Assembly (NCBI GenBank): GCA_003996215.1
Contig: QJPP01003515.1
Location: 186,001-250,000 of the forward strand
DNA: 64,000 bases
Source of the DNA: Jaltomata sinuosa
Taxonomy: Eukaryota > Streptophyta > Magnoliopsida > Solanales > Solanaceae
Reading direction: 5' to 3'
The notes beneath the pieces were generated by a model, which worked only from the letters and a program-made list of their open reading frames with translations, was not told where the DNA came from and did no database searches. Below are positions 35,418 to 46,830 of the stretch, in pieces; the stretch's first letter is position 1, and the number at the start of each line of letters is the position of its first letter. The position numbers and the translations under genes are program-made.

Positions 35418-37603
35418 TAGATTTCTGCTTTCCTAGTACAAGAGAAAAATGCTTATTAGAGTCTTGCAGATCAGTCTGTTGACGTCCACATCTAATCTTT
35501 GGGAAGCTATAAAGCATTATAGGAAACATCTCTCTTCTTTTATTATTTTCATGCGGATTGTTACCTGCTTGTATGAGTTGAGTCCAATTGGTATCTCTTG
35601 ATTCCAATTGGTATCTCAACAAAGTAAGGGATGTCATTTGACTCCGATTGGGAGGACACAAGCAGGATAATTTTGAACCAGAAAGGTTCGAATTGGTATC
35701 TGGCAGAGAGGTTGTGGTAAGGCATGGATGATTGACTAACAGTCATCCATGGGGAAAATAGAGAGAAGTATATGTGACTTGAATTTTGTTGAAACTTGAA
35801 TCTTGAGATTATGTGTGTTGCATTACTTGTATGATTGCAATTGTTGGAGTATAATTGATTGACTTACTGTGAACATTTTATCCTGGGAGTAGCTATAACT
35901 TGATTTTGTGTGCTTTAGTTAGTGATAAATTGTTATGTGTCTAGAATTGAGATTTCGTGTTACATTTCAGATAAGGACTTATCATTGGTTAAGATTGTAA
36001 GGGGACAAGACTTATGACTGTAGGAAAGCTCCGATTTTAGGACAGTCGGGCTTGGTTGAGAACCATGGGAAAAGGGTGGAAGTCGTTCTTGTATGATAGT
36101 AGGAATGTGTTGCTGTGAACAATTTTTCCTTGTAATTCATAATTGATTTGATGATAAAGTGATGCTAAGTTTCGAATTATACAGTGCTGGTGATGGTTTG
36201 GGAGTTATGTGTAAGACCATGGAGGGATTCAGGGGTTAATGTTGATAACCGAGAATGGGTGAAACTTGCCAAAATATTGTATTTTTAGGCTGCTGCCGTC
36301 GAGGTTGCCATAGCAAAACTATACCGCTATAACAATTCCACTATAATAGGAATTTTTCCACTATGGTAGTACCACTGTAGCGGTATGTCAACCGTTGTAG
36401 CGGAAGAGGGTGGGGCGAAACCCCTGCTCTATTTTTCCCCTCTTTTATTTTTATTCCTGGGTTGTTTCAAATCATTAGTTGAGTTGTGAGCTACCGCATA
36501 AATTATGATAATTAGCTTCCTTATGCGATGAAAGGAAAAGGTAGATATGGTACCCGGGGCATAGGGGTTATTGGTTTGATGCGGTGGTTTTACCCTTGAT
36601 TGAGTAAGTAGTTGCATTGTAATGATAATGTGTAGTTAGTGAGGAAACCATAATATTATAGTGGGACCAAGTTTTGTGGGTATTGGTAGAATTATGATTG
36701 TCCGCGGGTGGGAATAGTCAATCATGCTATTTTTAGCAAAATAACCCGTAATTGACTGAGTGGTGTGGGAAACTACTTATAGGCTTATTCTATGAAAAGG
36801 TTTTGACTAATCGTAGCTCTTGGGAAGAGTATAGTGGAATTGTGGAGAATTTTAAGTAAGTTGACTTATTCATGGTCGACGATCCTTAGTAGTAGGGACG
36901 GTTGAGGGAGTGGGGTTAGTAGATGGTTTCTTGATCAGTCATATCCCTCTTGTTAATAATGATAGTACCTGGTATTACTGCTCTTTGAGTGGTGGGGGTG
37001 CACTTATTATAGCATTGGTTAGGGTGCAAGTGCCTGGGTAGAATTCTCCCTAGGATGAGAGTTGACAAAAATCTCAGGCGAGGATAGGTTCCAATGGAAT
37101 TTCAATGTTGTGTGGTTTAGAAATACTTGATGTTTCAGGAGTAGTGGTTCATGGGAATAAGGTGATATCATGATATACGAGGGACATAGTATCCCATAGA
37201 AAAGTTTCGAAATGAAGTTAGAGTTAGTAGAACTTCGGGTATAGCAAAAAAGGGGGTCGCCATAGTGGGATCTATTCCTCATGGCGTGAAGATTGTTTTT
37301 GTTCATTAGTTGAATTTCTTTTGCTCTGGTGTTTCGACGAGGCCCCAGATTTCTTAGGGAACTTGGGGAGGAGTACTCTTATTATCCTGGTGCAGCTCGA
37401 AGGAAGGAATTCCTTGATGGACAAGGATTGAATTAATTTTTGGTTGAAGTTGGGTACACCAAGGTATTTGGAAGTTTTGGTGGTTTGTGTAACTTTATAT
37501 TTACGCTATCATGGTAGTGAATTAAGGATCAGGGGACTGGCTCGTTCTTTTCTTCCGCCTTAGAGATTGTTCATGGATGAACGATGGGTAAATTGGTATC
37601 TAT
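35418..37603 (+). other. X internal region (non-coding)
   Basis: 2.2 kb without a retroelement protein in any frame; it matches 8983-11164 of copy A. At 36295-36410 it carries its own CGCTATAGCG-type cluster followed by GGGGCGAAACCCC and a T/C-rich run, a second promoter-like module. The last bases before the 3' LTR (GGATGAACGATGGGTAAA) occupy the polypurine-tract position. The longest open stretches are under 100 codons and composition-driven. Confidence 0.7.
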
Positions 37604-37979
37604 TATAATGACGTATTCAGTCATTATTAAAAGGCACCTTGTGATGGGTGAGCTATTCGTGCGAAGAGCGGTTTAGAAAAACTTCTGTGTTTAGGAGTTG
37701 GAAATTTTGGGCTAGGCTAGTCTCAGAAAATTTATGAGCGAGGTAAGGGCTAGTGAAATCTGGGAAATGATTGCGTAAAATATTTAAGGTTGAGCTAATT
37801 TTTCTGTTAGCTAAGGCGTTAGGGAGTCCGTAGGACTTTTTGGAAGTGAATTTGGATGAGTAGAACTCCTGATATCGAAGTTGACATGAAAGGGTTGGTT
37901 CGGAACATCAGGATTTCGAAGTGTGTTGTAAAATGGACAACTTTGGGGGACTTTCCAAGGTTTTGTCTCGTGTTAACTT

Positions 37980-38105
37980 CTATAGTGTTTGACACTGTTC
38001 TACAACAAAGACTGCTATAATAGAGAAATTCCCACTGTAGTATAAGTCAAGGTGGTCAACTCCGCTATAGCAAGCGGCTACCGCTATAGCAGTACCTCTA
38101 TAAGG
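37980..38105 (+). promoter_or_regulatory. X U3 palindrome cluster, copy B 3' LTR
   Basis: Perfect GCTATAGC at 38064-38071 and 38093-38100, in the context TCCGCTATAGCAAGCGGC. Followed at 38140-38146 by TATAATT and then CTCTCCTCTTC. Confidence 0.6.
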
Positions 38106-40604
38106 GAATGACAGGACCAGAAAATCTAAAAATTAGTTTTATAATTTGATTCTCTCCTCTTCAGTTTCCAAGAGGTAGGGGTTTCTCCAAAAACCCTTAT
38201 AGGCTGTTCCAAGGCCTTGGAGCCATAGGGAGGGAAGATTCTGGCTAAAGAGGAGCAAAACCATGGATTTTGGGCTTGTTCTCCGTCAGGAAATGCCTTC
38301 ACAGAGTCAATTTTTTCTTGTTCAGACCTCTGCAGCTGATGCATGGCTTTTGTGTAGGCTAGGTTTTTCATTGAGTAGACTTAGACTTGTATCTATTTAA
38401 TATTGTTGTTATAGAATGATAGGAGGATTCATGTTTAGGCATTTGGGCATGGAGTCTGGAGGAATATTGTATTGTCAGGGTGGATTTTTGGAATGGGAAT
38501 GAGGGGGTTAGGGTAATATATTTCGTTCGGGACTATTTATATTTGTTAATTGATGGGTGATGTTAGAATCCAGGAAAATTAGATTGTTGGGTAGGTTCGG
38601 GGAACCAAAAATATTGTGAATTAAATAAGTGGTTGGTTATAGCGGGTTTTCAAGATGATCTCAAATAAGGGGAATGAAATAAATAGGAAGGGTCGGACTT
38701 TCAATTTTGGGGGATGTTTTCCCTAAACTGTATTTGATTTTAAAGAAGGGTTCTAGATGTGTTATTGCGACTTTTTATGTCTAGAGGGTAACCCGAGAGT
38801 TCGTCTTTGGACGGGTTCTCAAGATTGAGGTTATGAGCCATGTTGTCGGGTAGGTGATGGTTCTTGTCTTGACAAATGCAGTGTATATACATGTAACTTT
38901 AGCTTAGGGATATACGTGCTTGCATGCTTAGGGGATGAAGTATAAATGTCCAAGTATTTGGGGGGTCAATTGTGTGAAATGAACTTGATTATTGCTTGTT
39001 GGTTTTACAAGTGTGTTTTTGTTCGCTTAATTATTGACTATTGGATTTGTGTGACATTCGGTTGGCTCGGGTACCATGCCTGGTACTGGATACTAATGGT
39101 TGGATCGGATATCATGCCTAGTACGGGATTGATTTCTATATATGTGTTAGTTTCCTGAGGGGGTCATGATTTATTCTTACTTGACATATTTATTGGTCCT
39201 TGAGTGGCTGGGCTAGTATATGTAAGTGTTTAGGTGGTTTCTTGAGTACACAGGGGTTGCATGTTAAATGCCATAGACAATGTCCTAGGGATCCTTGGGT
39301 GGTCCAAATTGCTTGCAAGCCGTGACATAATTATATGTGGTCTAGTTACTTGCATAGTCGGGCATGACTTATATGGTTGTTAAGTCCGGTTGTTTACTGG
39401 GGGTCTTATTGATAGTCATATGGACTTGGTTATTTCATATCATCGGGTAATATTTTGTTAATGTTGTACCCTTGTAATTCCCATTTTGGGTAACAGTGAC
39501 AGGCCGGTTAGTGGTGATGTCTGGGATAGTTTGTCACAAGACTTGGGGTTGTGGGGAATATTTCTTGATGGGTTCAAGGCATGTGAACTTGATGGGCCTA
39601 AAGTTCCTAGAGAATCAGGTTTGACTGAGTTAGTAAAACTAGGCTAGTATTTTATGAGTGCTTGAACCGATGGGATGTCAAGGGTAAGGAACCTTGGGGG
39701 ATGAATACGCAGGACTCACAGGTAACCTATTGTTTTGCTAAGGGCTAAGGGTCAAGGTGGTTGACTTAGGATCTTAATTTGAGTCAGGGTGGTAAATCAT
39801 GGTTTTGTAGGATGTCTCTCAACTGGCTAGCAGAGGCTGATAGTATACCTGATTGCTGAGACTGGAACCATAAGATGGGTGACCTGGGAAGCCCCAGTGT
39901 TAAGTGTGACTTGGGAAGTCTAGTGTTAAGTGTCACTTGGGAAGTATTAGAACTAAGTGTGACCTGGAGGGGATCTTAGTGTTAATATGATTATGGGAAA
40001 GTCCTAGTGTTACGTTAGACCAGGATGGGATGGTACAAAGTCTCCCTATTGTGGAGTTAGAAGTGGAGCTGGTTAAGAAGGCTCGAGGGCTAAACATACT
40101 GGTTTGTTGCGATAATAGTACAGAGGTAAAGGTAGATGATGAAAGGCTGGAGTTCTTTTAATTTATTGCATATTTTCTCTTGATTTTCTTATATGATGGT
40201 ATCGGTGGATTCAGATCGACCGATGATGCCTACCAGTACGTGTTGTTTGTACTGATACTACTTTTTCTATACCTTTTGGGTATAGTCTGGTTGCAGGATC
40301 AGTGATGTTTCATAGGTACAGGACGCTGGCGATCTCCAACAACTTTTATTCTTTGTTTCCATAGTGGATGTTGTGTCTTCTTTTACTTTCTTGAATTTCT
40401 CCTGTAGTAGCTATAGTACATGTTTAGACTAGTTCCTAGGGGGGTTATTTTTCAAGTTTTAAATGGTTTTTCTTGTAGTAAAAATGATTATTTTCTTATA
40501 TTTACTTTATTTTGTGCATTACCTGTTGGATCGGGTGGTAAGGGTTATCCTATCTAGGTGCCATAGAGTAGTTGCCCGCACAGCCCGGTAGTTGAATCGT
40601 GACA

Positions 40605-41668
40605 GTATCCCTACTTCTATGTCTGTTTAAATTCAAGTTTGCGATCAGAACTTTGAAATGCATTAAATAGCCATCAGAACTTAATTTGGTAGTACATCAC
40701 TGTATTTATACTAATTCCTTCTCTTATTTTTTTTATGCATGAACACCCCGAGAAGAGTCCAAATGGATTCCCCATTCTCTTGCATTTAGAGTTAACGACC
40801 ACCAAGCCATTGAAAGGGAGGCAAATATAAGGCCAAAGGCTTGAAATTCGAGTAGCAAAGACAGCCCCAAAGGGCTGAAAATAAAGATTGTTTAGATTTT
40901 AATGTCCAAAAAGATGGCAGTAGCAACAACTCGAAAAAGAGCAAACTTGACTCAATTCAGTTTTCTCTTTCTTTCATGTATTTATTCAAATGTTAACATT
41001 TTTTTAATGTTAATTTAGATGAATCCTCAGTGGTTTTAAGTTAGTTTATCAAGTTTTGTATATAATATGAAATTATATAATTTTCCATACGTTTATTATT
41101 AAATTGGTCTATTTAGGCAAACTTAAGCTCGTAGAATAACTTGGAAAATTTTGTATGTTCCTTCATAGTTATTACGAGGTCAAAATCCATGTTTAAGAAG
41201 TTGAGTTAATAATTTAACTCAAAGTCTTAATTCGGATAAAATCGTTAAAGTTAGAATTATATTGAAACTTCGACATTTAGTTTATTTAATTATTTTGGAA
41301 TAAAATGAATTAACAAGTCTTGATAAATTCTATTCATTTTAAATAAGATTTTCAAATAAACTTCAAGACTTTCAAAATACCTTAAAGGAATTTTTATCAG
41401 CCCAATAAGTTTAAATCCACCGAGAACCACACTTTGTGGATTTTCAAAAGTTCCTAACACCTTATTTTGAATTTAACTTGAACTCTTACCCGAACTTTGA
41501 ATTTCAATAAAAGGTTTTTATTTAAATTACCTTTTAGAAAATGGTTTCTTAATTTTCCTAAAAATTAAGTGGAGACCCTCTCTTTTAATTATTTTTCAAA
41601 ATAAAATCGATAAATTAATTTTTTCCACGAAGTTACAAAAGTTTTTGAATTTTGAAAATGATCATAAT
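40605..41668 (+). repeat. Tat/Ogre-like LTR fragment, copy B
   Basis: Homologous to 25373-26444 along its whole length with roughly 9% differences over the first ~110 bp by eye. It starts with the right GTATC target-site duplication of X and ends at the W LTR. The primer-site-like string is more decayed here (TTAAGTGGAGACCCT near 41565). No gene is seen. Confidence 0.45.
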
Positions 41669-44600
41669 TGTAATGACCCTTCTGGTCATTTCACATTTTT
41701 ACTTTCTTTGTACTGTTAGAACTTTCCAATAGTAGTTCGAGTCATTTATGGCTTGCTAAAACTGGTCGTTTTATGCTCGGGCCATTCATTAGGTCGTTAT
41801 GACCATTTCCCTATTTTAGAGCTTTAACTTAGGAAATCATTGACTTCAGTCAATATTCTTAGCAAGCATACTCAAAATTAAATTTTGACAGTTCTCTTAG
41901 CTCCAGAATGTGGATTTTAGTCTAGTTGGACTCTTGGTCGGGGTCTAGGAGCTTAAGATATGGTTTTATCTCTCTTTCTGTGATTTCAGGCCAGCTGGGT
42001 TCAAAAGTTTGACTTTAGTCAACATTTGGAGAAGACGACCTCAGATGAAAATTTGGTCAGTGCTGTTAGCTCTAGAATGTCAACTTTGGGCTAGAGGGAC
42101 CTTTGGCTTGGGTCTCGAGGCTTCTGGACTCATTTTGGGCCATAGGGTTCCATTTTGGAAAAGATGGCTAAAGGTTGATTTTGAGCATGGGGCCCACTTT
42201 TTGTTAAATCGACCTTCATTGGGAATTCTGTTGATTCAGGTGAGTCCAGAATACCATTTTTGATTGAGTAGCATAGTTCGTTCGCATTTGCGGGAATCTC
42301 GAGAGTCCATCCAGTAAAATTTTAGCCTTGGTGAACTGCTGGTTTTACTTAAATTTATGCATCGCGATCGCAAAGAAGACCATCGCGATCTCGATGGTCT
42401 GACTTTTTGTTCATCGCGATCGTGAGGGTTTTTCTCGTGATAGTGATAAAGGGCCCCTTTGTTCTTCGCGATCTCATGGCTGACCATCGCGATTGCAATG
42501 AGTTAGCCAGCTTGGTCATCGAGATCTCAAGGTTTTTTCTTGCGATCACGATGAAGAAATCCATGGAAGTATATATTCTCTCTACCTCATTTGTTCTTCA
42601 TTTCATCCGTATTTCTACCATTATATTAGAGCTCTAAGCTCATAATCCATAGTGGGTTCTTCTTAAAGCATAGGAGTGATTATTTTATTTCCCCTGATCA
42701 ATTCTCCATCGTAAATCGGTAAGTTCTAAACCTTTAATTCCGTTATTTTTTTCTTCTAATTACCTCTTTGTTCTTGAGAGTTTAGGGTTATTTTGGGTCC
42801 CTTCCTTTACCCTTTTTCCACTTAATTTTCGAGAATATATTCCTGGCGAGATTCAGAACCTCATGGTAACTTTCATTTCTGGTTTCAAGTTATGGGGTTC
42901 ACGGGCCAGCTTTTGACCTGGATTTTGACCTGGCTAAATTACTAGCATTATGGGTATTGTTATCTTTGTATTGACGAGTAGATTGTTGGTTTGATAGTTT
43001 GTTTGCCATTTTGGACTTCTCAGAGCAGTTTAGGCTTTGACAACATCTTCCCAGTAGCTTGTCGATGGACGTCAGGTAGGTTACGACTTACCTACCTTAG
43101 ACTTTGCATATATAGAATATAACTATATTATATAACATCCTTGGGTTGAGTTTACTAGGTTGGCACCCCAGACCTTGTCCGCTTTCTTCGTGTCCACCTT
43201 GTTTCCTACGTTTTCTTTAGTATTTGAACTAGTTTTGTAGTATTACCCTTGTATCCTTGTGTGGCCTTTGGACTATAAATGGTGGGATATATGGGAAATG
43301 TCCACGAGTCTCGAACATCGGATCATGATATTGAGCTGGTTATCTATGTTGTAGAGCAGATTGAGCCTGTGGAGGGCTGATAGGTTAATTATGAGATAAT
43401 GATTGTGTTTGGGCATATCATTATCATGTAAAGAGTTTTCTACATTCATTTACTACTATTATGGTTGTGGGCCTTACTATCACCAGTTTTCTAAACCTTG
43501 CATGACCTTGAGGGCCTATTTTCTGTTATAAATGGCTATAAATGGATTTTAACTGGTTTTATGGATTTTCTTGAGATAAAAGAGATTATATGATGTTTTT
43601 CACATTAATTTTGAGGCCATACTAAACCTTATCGAGCAGAATGCTAGACATATTTTGTTATTGATTTTAGACCTGAATAGACTCCTGACACCCATATTAG
43701 GATTTTAAGATTTACTGATTTAGACTCGGATAAACTCTGGGATCTCATATTGAGGTTTCGAGATTTACTTATTTTAGACCCGGATATATTCCATGAACTC
43801 ACCTTGGGATTTTGAGATTTTATATGTTGTCGCGTAGACCTTCATAGACCTTGCCAATCCAGACCAGTGGCTACGAGCTGCGAGAGCCAGAGAATGGATA
43901 TATGGTGTAGTAGAGGTATACAAGGGACTCCTTCCATGGATCCTACCTACTGGGCATGCAAGCACTAGAGGAGGTACATACGGTACTACTGGCACATCTG
44001 GTTATATCATATCACATCATATCATTCATTTTGTGTACAGTTCCACCCTTGTTTGCTATTTGTTAAGTGTACGTTCTGGAAGCATGGGATACTGGAGGGT
44101 TTGTTTTCGCTTGTATGTGTTCTTCGAGTGTATGGGTGCCCGTTGGGACTGTAGGTAGATTAGCTTACTCACTTCTATTGTAGTACTTATTAGTTGCCTT
44201 TTTGATCATTGGTGGATTAGCTTATTCTCTCCTATGGTAGTAATTGTGAGGTTGCCTTTCCGATCGTTCTTATCTTATAACTGGTATTGTTAACATGATT
44301 ATATTAGTTGCTTTTCCTTTTTTCTGTTTTTTATTTGAGGTTACTGGTATGCCACCATGTTCATTAAACTCTCTGTATATATTATTATTGTAAGGATCCA
44401 GGTGCATTTTCTATTTAGTCACCTGTATTCTGTGATATATATCTTCTGTGGCTAACATAATATACTTGTATTCTCCTTGTCTTCTATCTTTTGCAAGTTT
44501 TTGTGTGCTTTCCTCTGTTTGCTTCTGTGACTACTTCTTTCATATCTACTTTATACTGATTTTATATCTTATATATGCTCAGTCGGCCTATGATGCCTAC

Positions 44601-45083
44601 TGGATGCCCGTTACTTTGTAATTGATGCTCATACTACACTTTTGCATCTTCGTGGTGTAGATCCTAGTGTTAGCTATTGCCATGAATTGCATGGATACTC
44701 ATGCAGCGGTTTTGGATATCTGAGGCATAGGGTGAGCTCTTGACGATTGGGGTTTGGCCATATATATTCTTTTGGGACTGTTTACTCTTTTGTATATTTA
44801 GAGACAGTTGTATATTATTCTTTTTCACTCTCTAGCACTCCTTATATTTTAGTAGTGGCTCCTGTACTTTTGATACCACATCATGGGATGGTGTAATTTC
44901 TATATATGTATAATTTGGTTTCTTTCTTTTTGCGTGGCTTTCTTTGTGTTCTTCCACTTATTATGCTATTTGTGTGTGCTTGCTTAGGTAGCTGCCTATT
45001 ACTAACCATTCTGGGCTACGGGGCTTGGTTTACCTTCAGGGGGATTGTAGGTGCCATCATGACTAAGAAATTGGGCAGTGACA
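41669..45083 (+). repeat. W copy B 5' LTR
   Basis: TGTAATGACCCTTCTGG to GGGCAGTGACA, followed by GCT and the primer site TGGTATCAGAGCC at 45087-45099. TATATATT is at 42570-42577. Closer to the copy A LTR (26445-29854) than to its own 3' partner. Confidence 0.92.
42358..42555 (+). promoter_or_regulatory. W U3 palindrome cluster (copy B)
   Basis: Perfect ATCGCGAT at 42361-42368, 42382-42389, 42413-42420 and 42486-42493. CCATCG (42380-42385) faces CGATGG (42392-42397). Related words (TTCGCGATCTC, TGCGATCACGATG) fill the rest. It ends ~15 bp before TATATATT at 42570. Confidence 0.65.
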
Positions 45084-45318
45084 GCTTGGTATCAGAGCCT
45101 AGGTTCCCTGGTATTTTTGGTACCAGAGCAAGTATCTAGTAGAGTCTCGCAGATTGGTACGATGACGTCCGTATCCTATCTGCAGAAGGCTACAAGGCAT
45201 TTTTAGGAAAAGTTCCCTATTCTTGGCTCCTGATCGTGCGTTCTTGACTCTATCAATTTCTAAACTTCATTTTTTTATTCCTTCTCAGATGACTAGGATG
45301 AGTATGACAGCAGGTAAC

Positions 45319-46816
45319 TGATGAAAGCTCAAGTCGTGCTCTCCAAAGTTAGAGGCTCCGGCGATCGTGCAACAAACAAAATTTATAATCCCAACGAGTG
45401 TCGGGATCGTACCCAAGGGACTTGGAGTAGCTAAATAGAGATTGTATTGGGTAGAGTTTATAATGAGTGTAAATTCTCAAAGTATAAAGTAAAAGGATGG
45501 GGGAATTGGGATGTTGTCACTATAATCACAATTCAATTAAAAAGCAATAAAACTTAAGTGGGTGTACCAAGTTGACTAGACGACTAGAGATGCATATTCG
45601 ATGGGGCTTTAGTTATGGGATAGGGTGATTATCAATTCATACTTATTCTTGCTTAATCACATTAATAGCATTGGTCATATGTAAGAATTGCTTATCTCTC
45701 GATCAATAATTTTATATCTGATGATATCGGTTAGAGCATCATCGGTTTGATCAATAAACAACCAATCTAAGCTTGGGGAGGTCACACTAGCGCTAGCTTA
45801 GACCTTTAAATAGGTGATTCCATCGATAAGAGTTATCTCTAGCCTCAAATCTGAGTGGAATCCCAAGTTCCCACTAGTAATTTCACATCCGAAACAATGA
45901 AATCCTTTCTCAAGCAATCACATAGTCAAGTAATGAAAATTAATGTTTGCAACCACCAATTTTAGGATTAAAACTTGGTGAAATTACTAGACCCACGTCA
46001 ATTAAGCAATTATAAGCAAGAATAAATAACACCCACACCCATTTGTTAAGCATCCATCATTAATACATCCCTAGACAAGAGAATTTAGCCACTCATAGCA
46101 AGAGAGAAAGAGATACCAACTGGGTAATTCAAAATCTCTTCAATTAGAGCTGAATCTCAAGTTCTAGATTCAATTTGAGCACACATGTGTTTACCAAGAG
46201 AATTAGATTGAAACCCTCTTCTCAATGGAGGTGAAAAACTTAGTCTCCAAGCAAAAATCTCTTCAGAATATTCAAGAGTGAATAAAGTTATTTACAATTA
46301 TGCCTAAATTAGGCCTTTTATAGTTTCCCAAAATATAACTAAAAATTAGGACAAAATTGCCCTTCGGGAGGTGTGCGGCGCAATATGCGGTTCACACGTT
46401 GTGATGTGAGCGTGGAAGACTGCCTTCAAGTGAACCAGTGACTTCAGCTATCTTTGGGAGCTCCGTGCGAAGAGGGTGCAGTTCATACCTTAAGATGTGT
46501 GTGTCGCACATCAACCGCACCCCTTAATAAACTCTTCAGGACTTTTGCAGCTTTGTGCGGAGGATGTGCGGTTCGCACCTCGGCTTGTGCGTGTCGCACG
46601 GCCACCGCATCTCCAGTCAGAATCTTTAGCTTTTCCTAACACTTCACACTTCACTCCTTTTGAGCTCTTTTTAGGTCCATTTTCTTATTTTTCATCATCT
46701 ATCAAAAGTACCTGCATAGACATCAATAAAGGCCATAAGAAACTCTAAATCTATTCAAAACATAGCAATAATTAATGGATATAGGCTCAATAAGTTGGTA
46801 GATTACCGACTTATCA
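45319..46816 (-). repeat. Z 3' LTR
   Basis: 1,498 bp. Minus strand TGATAAGTCGGTAATC to GCTTTCATCA. Pairs with 53620-55116 at roughly 8% difference over the first ~280 bp by eye. TATAAAA on the minus strand at 46316-46322, with the palindrome cluster (46370-46620) immediately upstream. Confidence 0.92.
46370..46620 (-). promoter_or_regulatory. Z U3 palindrome cluster
   Basis: GTGCGGTTCGCAC at 46566-46578 and GTGCGTGTCGCAC at 46587-46599 have perfect 5-base arms around 3-base spacers. Related GTGCGG / CCGCAC words run on toward 46370. The cluster lies about 50 bp upstream, in minus-strand sense, of TATAAAA. The 5' LTR copy (54660-54910) is similar but has lost CpGs (for example GTGCGTGTCACAC). 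Confidence 0.65.
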
Positions 46817-46830
46817 AACCCCCAAACTTG
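46817..46830 (-). other. Z polypurine tract
   Basis: Minus strand CAAGTTTGGGGGTT directly before TGATAAGTCGG of the 3' LTR. Confidence 0.85.

Larger units (their letters stand above)
32360..40604 (+). mobile_element. X copy B: complete LARD-like element with TSD GTATC
   Basis: 8.2-kb element flanked by GTATC on both sides (32355-32359 and 40605-40609). 5' LTR 32360-35402 (TGTAATGACC to ATCATGACA), near-cognate tRNA-iMet primer site at 35405-35417 (11 of 13 bases), 2.2-kb internal region and 3' LTR 37604-40604 (start decayed to TATAATGAC). No gag or pol similarity was seen in six frames. Long LTRs with a non-coding interior and intact termini fit a large retrotransposon derivative (LARD). The end sequences and primer site resemble W, so a W/Tekay-type partner could have supplied its proteins; that is inference. 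Confidence 0.88.

Noticed and set aside
42358..42555. CRISPR-like or satellite array
   Set aside because: The words are irregularly spaced, have no constant repeat/spacer length, and sit at a fixed LTR position in a plant genome.
8766..45318. Simple head-to-tail tandem duplication of copies A and B
   Set aside because: Copy B extends beyond copy A on both sides and foreign DNA (30559-32359 and the full X 5' LTR) lies between them, so more than one event is needed.
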